A stretch of 38,806 nucleotides of DNA. Origin: Acidobacteria bacterium 13_1_20CM_2_55_15 (GTDB lineage Bacteria > Acidobacteriota > Terriglobia > 20CM-2-55-15). Positions 14,589-23,181 of the stretch are shown one piece after another. Position 1 is the first letter of the stretch. Each line of letters opens with the position of its first letter. The position numbers were made by a program, and so were the translations under genes. The stretch is from NCBI GenBank assembly GCA_001920875.1, contig MNKP01000044.1:1-38806 (forward strand), in the 5' to 3' direction. The notes beneath the pieces were generated by a model. The model ran no database searches, had not been told where the DNA came from, and worked only from the letters and a program-made list of their open reading frames with translations.

Positions 14589-15555
14589 CCCAGTTCACCA
14601 TCATCTTCCACAGCATTACGTCAAAGTAACCCTCGGGATTGGGCGTCGAGGTCTTCAAGGCACGATCGGCATTGAGTAATAGCCGGAACCCGGCCGCGAG
14701 TTGTCTCCACTCGAACTTCTTGCATGAGGCGGCAAAATCCGCCGCTTTCCATGCGGGTATCAGAGCGGTGGCTGCGATCTCTTTCGCGTTTTTTTTCTCG
14801 ACTAGCGACTTCCCGATAAAAAGCTGGCGCCATACCCGGACGATCCGCGAAAGTGCGATTAGCGGTTCCACGCCTTCATCGAGCATTGCTCCAACAACCT
14901 GCACGGCCTTCTTGTAATCTCCCGCCAGAACCGCGTCGTCGAGATCGAAAGCACCAAACTGTTCCGAACGCAGAATCAGTACATCGACGTCGCGCATTTC
15001 GATCGGCCGCGCATTGCCCGTATACGTTTGCAGTTTTTCAACCTCATTGTGCAATTGATAAAGGTCGGTACCAACGTTATCGGTGAGATACCGAGCGATT
15101 TGGGGTGTGAGTTTATAGCGGTCCATCAACCAACGGGCAACATCCGCCGGCCTCAATGAGTCGATTTCGATGACGGGAAAAATCTTTGGCCAAGATTCGA
15201 CGGGCTTACGCGTATCCGTCACGAGGACAATTCGCAATGACGCGTCCGGTAGGCTTTGAACCCTTCCCAAGACTTCAATTCTTGCTTTCGTGAGTCTGGC
15301 GGCATCAGTCACGATAATCAGCCGGTTCTCGGCGAATAGCGATCGTGTCAGCGCGTCATCGATCAGCCGGCTTGATGGAATCTCCTCGAACTCCTTCGCG
15401 CTATATTTTTTGGAAACCCATTCGCCGGCTGGAATACCAGAGATGCGTTGCCAAACCACCCGCGATTCCTCAATCAAGAAATCGTCTTCGCAGACGAACA
15501 CGTAAACTTTGGAACTCTGCTTTGGTTGAATCTGCTTGAACTCCCAAAATTTCAT
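14569..15555 (-). CDS. holA: DNA polymerase III delta subunit
   Basis: 328-residue clamp-loader subunit that opens the beta clamp. The N-terminal part shows VYVFVCEDDFLIEESRVVWQ, then FAENRLIIVTDAARLTKARI and LSLPDASLRIVLVT-like segments. The middle has VGTDLYQLHNEVEKLQTYTG and the C-terminal collar domain AGDYKKAVQVVGAMLDEGVE, LIALSRIVRVWRQLFIGKSL. The start overlaps the lptE stop by 4 nt. Neighbourhood lptE-holA opposite rpsT is common in bacteria. Confidence 0.93.
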   Translation of the reverse strand: MKFWEFKQIQPKQSSKVYVFVCEDDFLIEESRVVWQRISGIPAGEWVSKKYSAKEFEEIPSSRLIDDALTRSLFAENRLIIVTDAARLTKARIEVLGRVQSLPDASLRIVLVTDTRKPVESWPKIFPVIEIDSLRPADVARWLMDRYKLTPQIARYLTDNVGTDLYQLHNEVEKLQTYTGNARPIEMRDVDVLILRSEQFGAFDLDDAVLAGDYKKAVQVVGAMLDEGVEPLIALSRIVRVWRQLFIGKSLVEKKNAKEIAATALIPAWKAADFAASCKKFEWRQLAAGFRLLLNADRALKTSTPNPEGYFDVMLWKMMVNWAMQVDR

Positions 15556-16055
15556 TTTGAGTGCAGCAGAGAAGCCACGAGCGACGACGCGAAATGCCGC
15601 GCAAGCCTGTCCAGCGCCGCCGTATCTTCGGCCACGAATTCGCTGGAGCTCTGCGAGAGCTCGAATACCTCGCGAAAGGACCAGCGATCATTTTGAAACA
15701 AGACTTTGCCTGTTCGCGTATCCGTAACGTGGACGCTCAGGTCAACGAGCATCGTGTATGCTGAACCCCTCCCTTGCTGGTTAAAAATGACGGGCACCGC
15801 GTTATAACCCAAGACTTCACCGCTCATTAAGAGATCGCCTGCATTGTCGGACACGACTTTGAACCGGGTCCGCCGGATGAGTTCGCGACGAACTTCTTCC
15901 GCCAAGCGCTGTTCGATTCTGTAGGTTGTCGTTTTGTTGATGAAGGTCGGCACGGCAATAGTACTGCCGGCACCTTCATTAAGTTGCGAATTGGCCAGAT
16001 GATACCCGCAGCCGCTTGCAGCGAGGCAGACAAGACTGATTAATTTACGGACCAC
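15552..16055 (-). CDS. lptE: LPS-assembly lipoprotein LptE
   Basis: About 167 residues from GTG 16055; the ATG at 16097 would put start codons inside a palindromic repeat. A lipoprotein signal (KLISLVCLAASGCGYHLA, lipobox ASGC) is followed by the LptE pattern IAVPTFINKTTTYRIEQRLA, VRRELIRRTRFKVVSDNAGD and MSGEVLGYNAVPVIFNQQGR. LptE plugs and assembles the LptD outer-membrane translocon. Sequence conservation in this family is low, but the lipobox, domain order and holA neighbour fit well. This supports a Gram-negative envelope, in line with the PagL-like gene. Confidence 0.88.
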   Translation of the reverse strand: MVRKLISLVCLAASGCGYHLANSQLNEGAGSTIAVPTFINKTTTYRIEQRLAEEVRRELIRRTRFKVVSDNAGDLLMSGEVLGYNAVPVIFNQQGRGSAYTMLVDLSVHVTDTRTGKVLFQNDRWSFREVFELSQSSSEFVAEDTAALDRLARHFASSLVASLLHSK

Positions 16056-16094
16056 GGCCTTATCATAGCGTAATGAGGAATGACGGGTAAGGCG

Positions 16095-16236
16095 CATTCC
16101 CCTCTCCTTCTGGGAGAGGGCGGCGCAAAGCGCCGGGTGAGGGTCGCGCGAAGCGCGAGCCCGATAGGGCGAAGCCTCAAAAGAAGTCTATTCGAATCTT
16201 GAGACCCTCACCCTGCCCTCTCCCAGAGGGAGAGGG
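16095..16236. repeat. REP-like inverted-repeat element between lptE and recX
   Basis: About 140 bp. Outer arms of the CCCCTCTCC...GGGAGAGGGG type (near 16097 and ending near 16236) enclose inner inverted segments of the CCGGGTGAGGGTC type (16131-16147 against 16203-16214). The right half is nearly identical to the element at 5532-5646. It lies between divergent starts, so it may affect the promoters of both lptE-holA and recX-alaS. Confidence 0.82.
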
Positions 16237-16248
16237 GTGACGGTACTC

Positions 16249-16677
16249 ATGAACGAAATTTATGCGTACGCCCTGAAACTCTTGCGCGGCCGCGATTACA
16301 CCATTTCGAAATTATGCGCAAAGCTGGAAGCGAAGTTCGGGTCGGTCCCACCGGAAGTCATTGAACAACTGCTGGAAAAAAAATTTCTGAATGACCGCCG
16401 GTTTGCTGAGAATTACATAGCAAAGCGGAAGTCCTGCGGAGCTCAACAGGTTCGAGAAGAACTGCTGGCCCTCGGGATCTCGGCGAAACTGGCGGAAGAA
16501 ATCGTCTCTCACACAGAGTGGCCCTCGCTTCAGGACGCCCTCACGGCTAAAATGAGGGATTGGAATTTGCGTCCCCCTCTTCAACCCCGCGATGCCGGCC
16601 GGCTTTTTAGGTCTTTGCTTCGTCTTGGTTACGATGAGGACGCCATCCGAGAGGAATTAGAACAACTTGAACAGTAA
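16249..16677 (+). CDS. recX: regulatory protein RecX
   Basis: About 142 residues from ATG 16249; a GTG four codons upstream (16237) is an alternative that sits at the edge of a repeat. RecX binds RecA filaments and modulates recombination. Three helical repeats typical of the family are visible: AYALKLLRGRDYTISKLCAK, DRRFAENYIAKRKSCGAQQV with REELLALGI, and RLFRSLLRLGYDEDAIREEL. The end overlaps the alaS start by 11 nt. recX next to alaS is a frequent arrangement. Confidence 0.92.
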   Translation: MNEIYAYALKLLRGRDYTISKLCAKLEAKFGSVPPEVIEQLLEKKFLNDRRFAENYIAKRKSCGAQQVREELLALGISAKLAEEIVSHTEWPSLQDALTAKMRDWNLRPPLQPRDAGRLFRSLLRLGYDEDAIREELEQLEQ

Positions 16678-19306
16678 TGAAATCCGCCGGCGGTTTCTTC
16701 AGTTCTTTGCAGATCGCGGTCACGCCATCGTTAAGAGTTCCTCTTTGATCCCGGCCGAAGATCCGACGTTGTTGTTCGTCAATGCGGGAATGAATCAGTT
16801 CAAGGACGTGTTTCTCGGACGCGAGCAACGTTCCTACACCACGGCAACAAGCTGCCAAAAATGTGTCCGCGCCGGCGGCAAGCACAACGATCTGGACAAC
16901 GTCGGACATACGCGGCGGCACCAGACCTTTTTCGAGATGCTCGGAAATTTTTCGTTCGGCGGATACTTCAAGAAAGAAGCTATCGATTACGCGTGGACAC
17001 TCCTGACACGAGAATTCAAACTGCCGATCGACAAGCTGTGGGTCACGATTTTCCGCGAAGATGATGACGCGGCAAAGTCCTGGATTTCCGGTCCCGGCGT
17101 CGCTCGCGACCGGATCTTGCGTCTGGATGAAAAAGACAATTTTTGGCAGATGGGGGATACGGGACCTTGCGGACCGTGCTCGGAGATTCATTACGACCTC
17201 GGTCCGGCTGCGAGCGAACTTGGACATACGAACTGCGCGTTTCCTTGCGATTGCGGCCGCTATGTGGAGATTTGGAACCTCGTGTTCATGCAGTTCGATC
17301 GCGACTCCGAAGGCCACCTCTCGCCATTACCTAAACCATCGATTGATACGGGCATGGGTCTGGAACGGATCGCCTCCGTCCTTCAGGGAAAGATCAGCAA
17401 TTACGAAACCGACCTGCTCAGGCCGATCATTGACGAGGCTTGCCAATTATTCAACGTTGAATACGGCGGGGCGGCCTCTTCCGACGTCTCGCTCCGGATC
17501 ATCGCCGACCATGTCCGCGCCGCGACTTTCTTGATTAGCGACGGTGTGATCCCATCCAATGAAGGCCGCGGGTACGTTCTCCGTAAGATCATGCGGCGCG
17601 GGATTCGGCAAGGAACCCTGCTCGGTTATAAGGAACCTTTCCTGTACACGTTGTCCGGCTACGTTGTTGAGATGATGAAGGAAGCGTATCCGGAACTGAT
17701 CCACACGCGCGAGTACGTCGCGCGCGTCATCAAGACCGAGGAAGAACGTTTCGCCGCCATGGTGACGGTTGGCTTACAGCGGCTTGAACAAACGATCCAT
17801 CAGCTCGTCAATTCAGGCAAAGATGTCATTCCCGGTATCGAAATTTTCAAGCTCTACGACACCTATGGATTTCCGCTCGATTTCACTAAAGAAATCGCCG
17901 ACGAAAAATCGATGCGACTTGATATGGACGGCTTCGAAGCGGAACTCGAGAAACAGCGCGAACGCGCGCGCCAGAGCTGGAGAGGCGATGAGACGGCGGT
18001 CAGTCCATTCTATGAAAAATTCGTTGGGAAGGGCGGGACCCCCTTCCTTGGCTATGACGCGATCCGGTCCACCAGCCGCATCGCCGGGTTTCTGGTGAAT
18101 GGCATGCCGGTCGACTCTGTCGGGGGCGGCCAAACGGCAGAAATCATTCTCGATGAGACGCCGTTTTACGCTGAATCCGGCGGGCAGGTGGGCGATACCG
18201 GCACCTTGACGTCACCCTCCGGAGTGGCGCGCGTCCTCGACACTTATTCGCCGGTTCGGGGCGTCATCGTTCACAAAGTGCAAATGGAATTTGGGAACCT
18301 CGCAGTGAACGATGAAATACAAGCTCAAGTCGATGAAGAGCGGCGGTTGCGAATCGCGGCGAATCACACCGGCACGCACATTCTTCACGCAGTACTGCGC
18401 GAGACGTTAGGAACACATGTGAAACAGGCCGGCTCGCTCGTCGCTCCGGATCGTCTTCGTTTCGATTACACCCATTTCGCGCCGCTCACCGACAGGGAAA
18501 TCGAAGAAATCGAGCAGAAGATCAATCGGATCGTTTTCCGAAATCTCCCGGTTCAGACCGAAATCATGGAAATCAACCAAGCGATCGCTCGAGGCGCACT
18601 CGCGTTTTTCGGCGAGAAGTATCAGCAGCAAGTCCGTGTGGTGTCAATACCCGAGGTGAGCATGGAACTCTGCGGCGGAACACATACCAGAATGACAGGC
18701 GACGTCGGCCTGTTCAAAATTGTCGGCGAATCGAGTATAGCTTCCGGCATTCGGCGCATCGAAGCTCTCACCGGTTTTGGAACATTTGTCCGCCTGGAAG
18801 AAGACGAAAACCTGCTCCAGGAGATTGCCCACACGTTACGGACGCCGCGAACCGAACTTACACGGGCAATCACGCGTCTGCTGGAACAGCAGCGGCACCT
18901 TGAAAATGAATTGGAGGCGCTGAAGCGCAGAACCGCAAAGTCGCAGATCGGAAATCTGGTTGAAAGCCCGGCAACAGTTAAAGGCATTTCCGTGGTGTCG
19001 CGTCGAGTCGAAGGTGTGGATGCTTCCATGCTTCGAGAATTGGCCGAGAACGCCGGCACAAAAATTGGTTCCGGTGTGGTTGTCCTCGGTTTAGCCTCTG
19101 ATGGTAAGGCGTCGCTGGTAGCGGTAGTTTCGCCGGATCTTCAAAAAAGGCTACACGCCGGCAGGATTATTAAAGAGGTTGCGGCCTTGGTCGGTGGAAG
19201 CGGCGGCGGCCGCCCGGATTTTGCTCAGGCGGGTGGAAAGAATGCCGAAAAATTGGAAGAAGCTTTACAAGCTGTGTACAATATCGTGGCTGAGTTTCTC
19301 GTCTAA
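16667..19306 (+). CDS. alaS: alanyl-tRNA synthetase
   Basis: 879 residues from a TTG start (16667) that overlaps recX. Charges tRNA-Ala in the cytoplasm. Class II catalytic domain: RRRFLQFFADRGHAIVKSSS, HTRRHQTFFEMLGNFSFG, and the GDTGPCGPCSEIHYD region. The editing domain keeps NHTGTHILH (about 566-574) and CGGTH (about 668-672), the zinc-coordinating editing motifs. A C-terminal DHHA1-like domain has GSGGGRPDFAQAGGKN. Length and domain order are standard. Confidence 0.98.
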   Translation: MNSNEIRRRFLQFFADRGHAIVKSSSLIPAEDPTLLFVNAGMNQFKDVFLGREQRSYTTATSCQKCVRAGGKHNDLDNVGHTRRHQTFFEMLGNFSFGGYFKKEAIDYAWTLLTREFKLPIDKLWVTIFREDDDAAKSWISGPGVARDRILRLDEKDNFWQMGDTGPCGPCSEIHYDLGPAASELGHTNCAFPCDCGRYVEIWNLVFMQFDRDSEGHLSPLPKPSIDTGMGLERIASVLQGKISNYETDLLRPIIDEACQLFNVEYGGAASSDVSLRIIADHVRAATFLISDGVIPSNEGRGYVLRKIMRRGIRQGTLLGYKEPFLYTLSGYVVEMMKEAYPELIHTREYVARVIKTEEERFAAMVTVGLQRLEQTIHQLVNSGKDVIPGIEIFKLYDTYGFPLDFTKEIADEKSMRLDMDGFEAELEKQRERARQSWRGDETAVSPFYEKFVGKGGTPFLGYDAIRSTSRIAGFLVNGMPVDSVGGGQTAEIILDETPFYAESGGQVGDTGTLTSPSGVARVLDTYSPVRGVIVHKVQMEFGNLAVNDEIQAQVDEERRLRIAANHTGTHILHAVLRETLGTHVKQAGSLVAPDRLRFDYTHFAPLTDREIEEIEQKINRIVFRNLPVQTEIMEINQAIARGALAFFGEKYQQQVRVVSIPEVSMELCGGTHTRMTGDVGLFKIVGESSIASGIRRIEALTGFGTFVRLEEDENLLQEIAHTLRTPRTELTRAITRLLEQQRHLENELEALKRRTAKSQIGNLVESPATVKGISVVSRRVEGVDASMLRELAENAGTKIGSGVVVLGLASDGKASLVAVVSPDLQKRLHAGRIIKEVAALVGGSGGGRPDFAQAGGKNAEKLEEALQAVYNIVAEFLV

Positions 19307-19319
19307 GACACTTTAGGTT

Positions 19320-20132
19320 GTGGACGTGTTGCGAAATCAATTTGCCGTGCTCCTCGGCGGAGTGGTGCTGTTGGGGCTGATCAAAACGGGGCCGGCCCGC
19401 GCCGAGGACAAGATTCAGGCGGTTGTTAATTCCAGTGGGAGAATTGTTTTCACGAATCTTGCCGGCAATGCGCCAACACCTCGCGTTGACGATGTTCCGC
19501 CTGTCATCGATAACACCCCTCGTCCCCCGGCTCCGGTGATTGCGCCTTCAACTGATTTGCTTGCCGAAGCGATGCCGGAAGCACTTCGAAAACTTGTCGA
19601 GTCCATTTCTTTAAGTCATGGTGTCGATCCCGCGCTGGTTCGAGCCGTGATCAAGACGGAATCCAACTTCAATCGCTGGGCGGTGTCTCCTAAAGGGGCG
19701 CGGGGCTTGATGCAACTCATACCCGAGACAGGCAGGCGGTACGGGGTGCGGGATTTTTTTGATCCACAGCAGAATGTCGAAGGGGGCGTGCAATATTTGA
19801 AGTTCCTCCTTGAAAAATTCAAAGGGAATTTAGATTTGTCATTGGCCGCATATAACGCCGGTGAAAACCTCGTCGAAAGGTTGGGACGTATTCCCCCAAT
19901 TCCCGAGACGACGAATTACGTGCGGCAGGTACGTGCGAGCTACTTGAAACGGACTAAGCCTTTTGTGCCGGCGCCGATTGCAAAACCGGCTGCACCGGCC
20001 GCGGGCGTCGTTTCAGCGGCGCCCGCATCTCAAGAGCCCTCGAGAGAAACGCAAAAAGAAACATCGGCGATATTTCGGACCGTTGACGAACACGGCGTGG
20101 TGCACTTCTCGAATATCGGGCCACCGAACTGA
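19320..20132 (+). CDS. soluble lytic murein transglycosylase with DUF4124-like segments
   Basis: 270 residues from GTG 19320 with an N-terminal signal peptide ending near ARAED. The SLT domain (about residues 88-205) has the catalytic Glu in VIKTESNFNRWAVSPKGARG and LMQLIPETGRRYGV. The later AYNAGENLVERLGRIPPIPE is also diagnostic. Short segments before and after the SLT domain (IQAVVNSSGRIVFTNL; IFRTVDEHGVVHFSNIG) look like DUF4124-type repeats. The enzyme would cleave peptidoglycan glycan strands in the periplasm. It abuts the amidase gene, whose start overlaps this stop, so two peptidoglycan hydrolases are co-transcribed downstream of alaS. Confidence 0.92.
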   Translation: MDVLRNQFAVLLGGVVLLGLIKTGPARAEDKIQAVVNSSGRIVFTNLAGNAPTPRVDDVPPVIDNTPRPPAPVIAPSTDLLAEAMPEALRKLVESISLSHGVDPALVRAVIKTESNFNRWAVSPKGARGLMQLIPETGRRYGVRDFFDPQQNVEGGVQYLKFLLEKFKGNLDLSLAAYNAGENLVERLGRIPPIPETTNYVRQVRASYLKRTKPFVPAPIAKPAAPAAGVVSAAPASQEPSRETQKETSAIFRTVDEHGVVHFSNIGPPN

Positions 20133-21823
20133 TGAGCGCCTCCAATACGATGAAAACCCACGCAGTTTTAATTGCTGCGCTACTTTTAATTTCTTCCTTC
20201 CTTGGTGCACAGTCCGTGCAGAATCCGTCCTTGCTCGAGAAGGCTCGGCAAGCGTACCTCTCAGCTCAGGCACTCGAATCCGAACTCAATGAGAAAAAGG
20301 AGGCTGAACGCAGTCGCGAACAGTACTTGAAAGTGATCAGCGTCTATCAGCGAGTCTATCTGATTACGCCTCATACCGGCTATGCCGATGACGCGCTGCT
20401 GGCGATTGCGCATCTTTACGAAGCAATTCACGACTACGAGGATGCAACTCGCACCTTGACTTTCCTGATTCGGGAGTATCCCGGCACACCTTTCAAAGAT
20501 ACAGCGGAAAAAGACCTCAACCGCCTCAGGGGTGTGCCGTTGCAGAAGACCATCGCGGTGGATAATATCCGCTACTGGGAAGCGCAGAATTCTGTTCGCG
20601 TTGTAGTCGATCTGGGTGGCGAGATTCATTTCAACCAGGGCGAGGCCAAAGGTCCCGATCGTGTATTCATCGACATCTTCCCGGCCAGGTTGAATACCGC
20701 TCTGAACGGAAAACAATGGCCCGTCAAATCTGGACTGCTGCAGCAGATTCGTGTTGGGCAGTACGAACCATCGACCGTGCGGGTCGTCCTGGATGTTGGC
20801 ACTGTTGGCCATGTGACCAGTTTTACGTTGCGCGATCCGGACCGGTTGATTATTGATGTACTCGGGCAAGAGGTTGTAGCGAATGCCTCTCCCCGTGGGA
20901 GAGGCCGGTCCGACAGCCGGCAGGGCGGGCCGGGTGAGGGTCTCACTGCGACCGCCGCAGAACCCGCAAAAGCAGCGACCGCAATAAAAACTCCGGACAG
21001 ATCGGCCGACGCGGGACCCTCACCCGCTGCTTCGCAGCGGCCTCTCCCAGAGGGAGAGGCAAAACCCATTACGCCGGCGAAAGCTCCTAACTCCGGCACG
21101 CGCTCCCTGGTTCGAAGTCTCGGCCTGAAGCTCTCCCGAGTCGTCATCGATGCTGGACATGGGGGATACGACACCGGCAGCATCGGACCCGCGGGTTATA
21201 CGGAAAAGGAACTGGTGCTCGACGTCGCCGAGCGGCTCCGGGGTCTCGTCCAAATGGAGTTAGGCGCTGAAGTCGTGATGACCCGCAGCGACGACACTTT
21301 CGTTCCACTGGAAAGCCGTACGGCCATTGCGAATCAGCAGGAAGCAGACCTTTTCATCTCCATCCATGCAAACTCGAGCCGAATGCGGGCTGCTCGGGGC
21401 GTTGAAACATACTTTCTGAACTTTACGTCATCGCGTGAGGCGTTGGAAACCGCCTCTCGCGAGAACGCGGCATCCGAACGATCGATTCACGAGCTTCAAG
21501 ATCTCGTAAAGAGGATTATGCTGCGCGACAAGCTCGACGAATCCCGTGAGTTGGCGCGCCATATCCAGCACGCCATGGCCGCTCGGAAAGGTGCGGGCAC
21601 CGATCGCGGCGTGAAGCAGGCGCCATTTGTGGTACTCATTGGCGCAAATATGCCATCGATTCTGGCCGAGATTTGTTTCATCAGCAATCCTCAAGAAGAG
21701 AAAGTCGTCAAGACCACTGCCAACCGCCAGGCGATTGCCGAGGCTCTGTTTGAAGGTGTAAGATCGTATGCGGAGTCTCTTAGCGGCACGAAAACCGCAG
21801 GAACCCAGGACAAAATCAACTAG
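20132..21823 (+). CDS. N-acetylmuramoyl-L-alanine amidase (AMIN + Amidase_3), with an in-frame repeat in the linker
   Basis: 563 residues from ATG 20132, or 557 from ATG 20150, which better fits the signal peptide MKTHAVLIAALLLISSFLGA. Order: signal, TPR-like helices (about 45-130), AMIN domain (about 145-245; VRVVVDLGGEIHFNQGEAKG), low-complexity linker, Amidase_3 domain (about 335-555). Zinc-site motifs VVIDAGHGGYDTGS, EKELVLDVAERL and ISIHANSS, and the catalytic AEICFISNPQEE, are intact. It would cut the amide bond between MurNAc and the stem peptide, usually for cell separation. Linker residues of about 252-310 are encoded by a REP-like palindromic element that keeps the frame open. Confidence 0.93.
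   Translation: MSASNTMKTHAVLIAALLLISSFLGAQSVQNPSLLEKARQAYLSAQALESELNEKKEAERSREQYLKVISVYQRVYLITPHTGYADDALLAIAHLYEAIHDYEDATRTLTFLIREYPGTPFKDTAEKDLNRLRGVPLQKTIAVDNIRYWEAQNSVRVVVDLGGEIHFNQGEAKGPDRVFIDIFPARLNTALNGKQWPVKSGLLQQIRVGQYEPSTVRVVLDVGTVGHVTSFTLRDPDRLIIDVLGQEVVANASPRGRGRSDSRQGGPGEGLTATAAEPAKAATAIKTPDRSADAGPSPAASQRPLPEGEAKPITPAKAPNSGTRSLVRSLGLKLSRVVIDAGHGGYDTGSIGPAGYTEKELVLDVAERLRGLVQMELGAEVVMTRSDDTFVPLESRTAIANQQEADLFISIHANSSRMRAARGVETYFLNFTSSREALETASRENAASERSIHELQDLVKRIMLRDKLDESRELARHIQHAMAARKGAGTDRGVKQAPFVVLIGANMPSILAEICFISNPQEEKVVKTTANRQAIAEALFEGVRSYAESLSGTKTAGTQDKIN
20885..21060. repeat. REP-like palindromic element inside the amidase coding sequence
   Basis: Two terminal palindromes of the GCCTCTCCC...GGGAGAGGC type (20885-20905 and 21040-21060) and inner inverted GGGTGAGGGTC/GACCCTCACCC segments place this in the same group as the elements at 5532 and 16095. 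It is about 176 bp, lies between the AMIN and Amidase_3 coding regions and is fully open in the amidase frame. Confidence 0.82.
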
Positions 21824-21826
21824 GGA

Positions 21827-21895
21827 GGTAATTCGGGGACAGACACCGGATTTCTGAAGGACAAGAAGAAATCCGGTGTTTGTCCCCGAATTACC
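21827..21895. terminator. 27-bp inverted repeat after the amidase gene
   Basis: Arms 21827-21853 and 21869-21895 are inverted copies with one mismatch and a 15-base loop. The arm contains GGGGACAGACAC-type sequence, which recurs in REP elements linked to REP-associated transposases. It starts three bases after the amidase stop and could be a transcript-end or mRNA-stabilising hairpin, but no T-run follows, so rho-independent termination is not assured. Confidence 0.7.
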
Positions 21896-21912
21896 AATCT
21901 CAAATAAATTAA

Positions 21913-22986
21913 ATGTCAACAAGATGGTTCTGGAGCATGCTGTTGCCGCTCCTGACAGCAGCAGCTTTGCAGGGCCAGTCGCGGGAATCCATCCTTAAGG
22001 CTGTTACGGAAACTTCGAGATGGTCCCCAGCCGATAAGCCCATCCAATACGACGAGAAGAACATCGAAACGATTGCAGGAAAGCGCGCCGCCACGATCAG
22101 GCGTTATGGCTTCGTGGGTGCGACCACCCAAAACTGGAAAGAACCAGAAGGCAAGATCCGCCTCACCTTGTATGAGATGGCGGATGCGATCGCAGCCTAT
22201 GGTCTATTCACAATGGAACGTGCGGCCGCACAGCCTAGTCCTGAGTCAGTTCCTGTTGGTACGGAAGGCTTCCGAATCGGCAATCGAGTCGTGTTTTGGC
22301 AATCGAAATATCTGGTCACACTGGAGGGGCTTCCGGCTTCCGCTGTCGAGTTCGCGCGCATTATTGGAGAGCACATTTTGGGGCGTTCGCGAAAGCCACC
22401 GGTTTCCCAACATCTTCCGCCGGAAAATCTAATTCAAGGGACGGACAGATATATCGTCGATGAGGCGAGCGTTGGACGAGAGCTCGGGTTGGATCCGGGG
22501 GTGCTAGGTTTCGACGATAGCGTTGAAATCGCGACCGCGGACTATCGGGTCAACGAAAAGACGGCTCACCTTGTGCTCCTGATGTATCCCACACAGCAGG
22601 TTGCGAAAAAATACGAAGATCAGTGGGCTGGCGCTTCCAACGATGAACCGGCGTTTCGAAAGCGCGTCGGTCCGTTGATCGCGCTGGTTCGGGGTTTGCG
22701 TGATGCTACCATCGCGAAATCCATTTTGGATGGTGTAAATTATGAGTCTCAAGTGACTTGGGATCAACCTCGCCCGGACCTTTCACTGCGCCAAGTCATT
22801 CTGACGATCTTCACCTTCATCGGAATCGCGCTGTTATTTACCCTCATTGCGGGCTTAAGTTTCGGGGGCTTGCGCCTTTTCCTGAAAGCGCGATACCCGA
22901 ACCGGGTTTTCGACCGGCCGGAAGACATGGAAATTATCCAACTCAAACTGACACAAGGACTTACGCGCAAGGAACTTAGCCGGTAA
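21913..22986 (+). CDS. secreted/membrane-anchored protein of unknown function (DUF6599-like)
   Basis: 357 residues. A signal peptide (LLPLLTAAALQGQ) is followed by a soluble domain with AATIRRYGFVGATTQNWKEP and LYEMADAIAAYGLFTMERAA. A repeat-like second half has LVLLMYPTQQVAKKYEDQW. One transmembrane helix near the C-terminus (about 298-325, ILTIFTFIGIALLFTLIAGL) precedes a short cytoplasmic tail with EIIQLKLTQGLTRKELSR. It resembles proteins annotated DUF6599 in Acidobacteriota as far as I recall, but I assign no activity. It follows the amidase gene in the same direction and may belong to the same envelope-maintenance operon. Confidence 0.75.
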   Translation: MSTRWFWSMLLPLLTAAALQGQSRESILKAVTETSRWSPADKPIQYDEKNIETIAGKRAATIRRYGFVGATTQNWKEPEGKIRLTLYEMADAIAAYGLFTMERAAAQPSPESVPVGTEGFRIGNRVVFWQSKYLVTLEGLPASAVEFARIIGEHILGRSRKPPVSQHLPPENLIQGTDRYIVDEASVGRELGLDPGVLGFDDSVEIATADYRVNEKTAHLVLLMYPTQQVAKKYEDQWAGASNDEPAFRKRVGPLIALVRGLRDATIAKSILDGVNYESQVTWDQPRPDLSLRQVILTIFTFIGIALLFTLIAGLSFGGLRLFLKARYPNRVFDRPEDMEIIQLKLTQGLTRKELSR

Positions 22987-23057
22987 AATTGCCCGTGCCC
23001 CGCAATCTCAACTAAACACAGCCATCTGAGGAGCTTAAAAAGGTCGAAAATAATTCG

Positions 23058-23086
23058 TTGACAAGGTGTACCCCCCTCTTTAAATT
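23058..23086 (+). promoter_or_regulatory. candidate promoter upstream of a short terminated transcript and tRNA-Thr
   Basis: An exact TTGACA at 23058-23063 followed, after 16 or 17 bases, by a TTAAAT/TAAATT box (23080-23086). Transcription would begin near 23092. The next feature downstream is a strong terminator at 23154-23181, then the tRNA. Confidence 0.5.
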
Positions 23087-23091
23087 AACTG

Positions 23092-23181
23092 CATTGGAGC
23101 TTTGGAACCTCGTTTTGACGAGGGTTCCGATTCTTTTTCTCTTTACAACTATTGCTCACCCGGCAGGGTGAGCATTTTTTT
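23092..23181 (+). ncRNA. candidate short terminated RNA upstream of tRNA-Thr
   Basis: Between the candidate promoter and a strong terminator lies about 90 nt without an open frame. It includes a hairpin around 23104-23128 (GGAACC/GGTTCC arms closed by TCG/CGA) and then a pyrimidine-rich stretch. It could be a small RNA, or a leader whose terminator controls read-through into the tRNA gene. Inference from sequence elements only; no family recognised. Confidence 0.3.
23154..23181 (+). terminator. strong rho-independent terminator just before tRNA-Thr
   Basis: Perfect 8-bp stem GCTCACCC/GGGTGAGC (23154-23161 and 23166-23173) with a GGCA loop, followed by A and eight T residues. It ends at the base before the tRNA gene begins at 23182. 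Confidence 0.8.
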
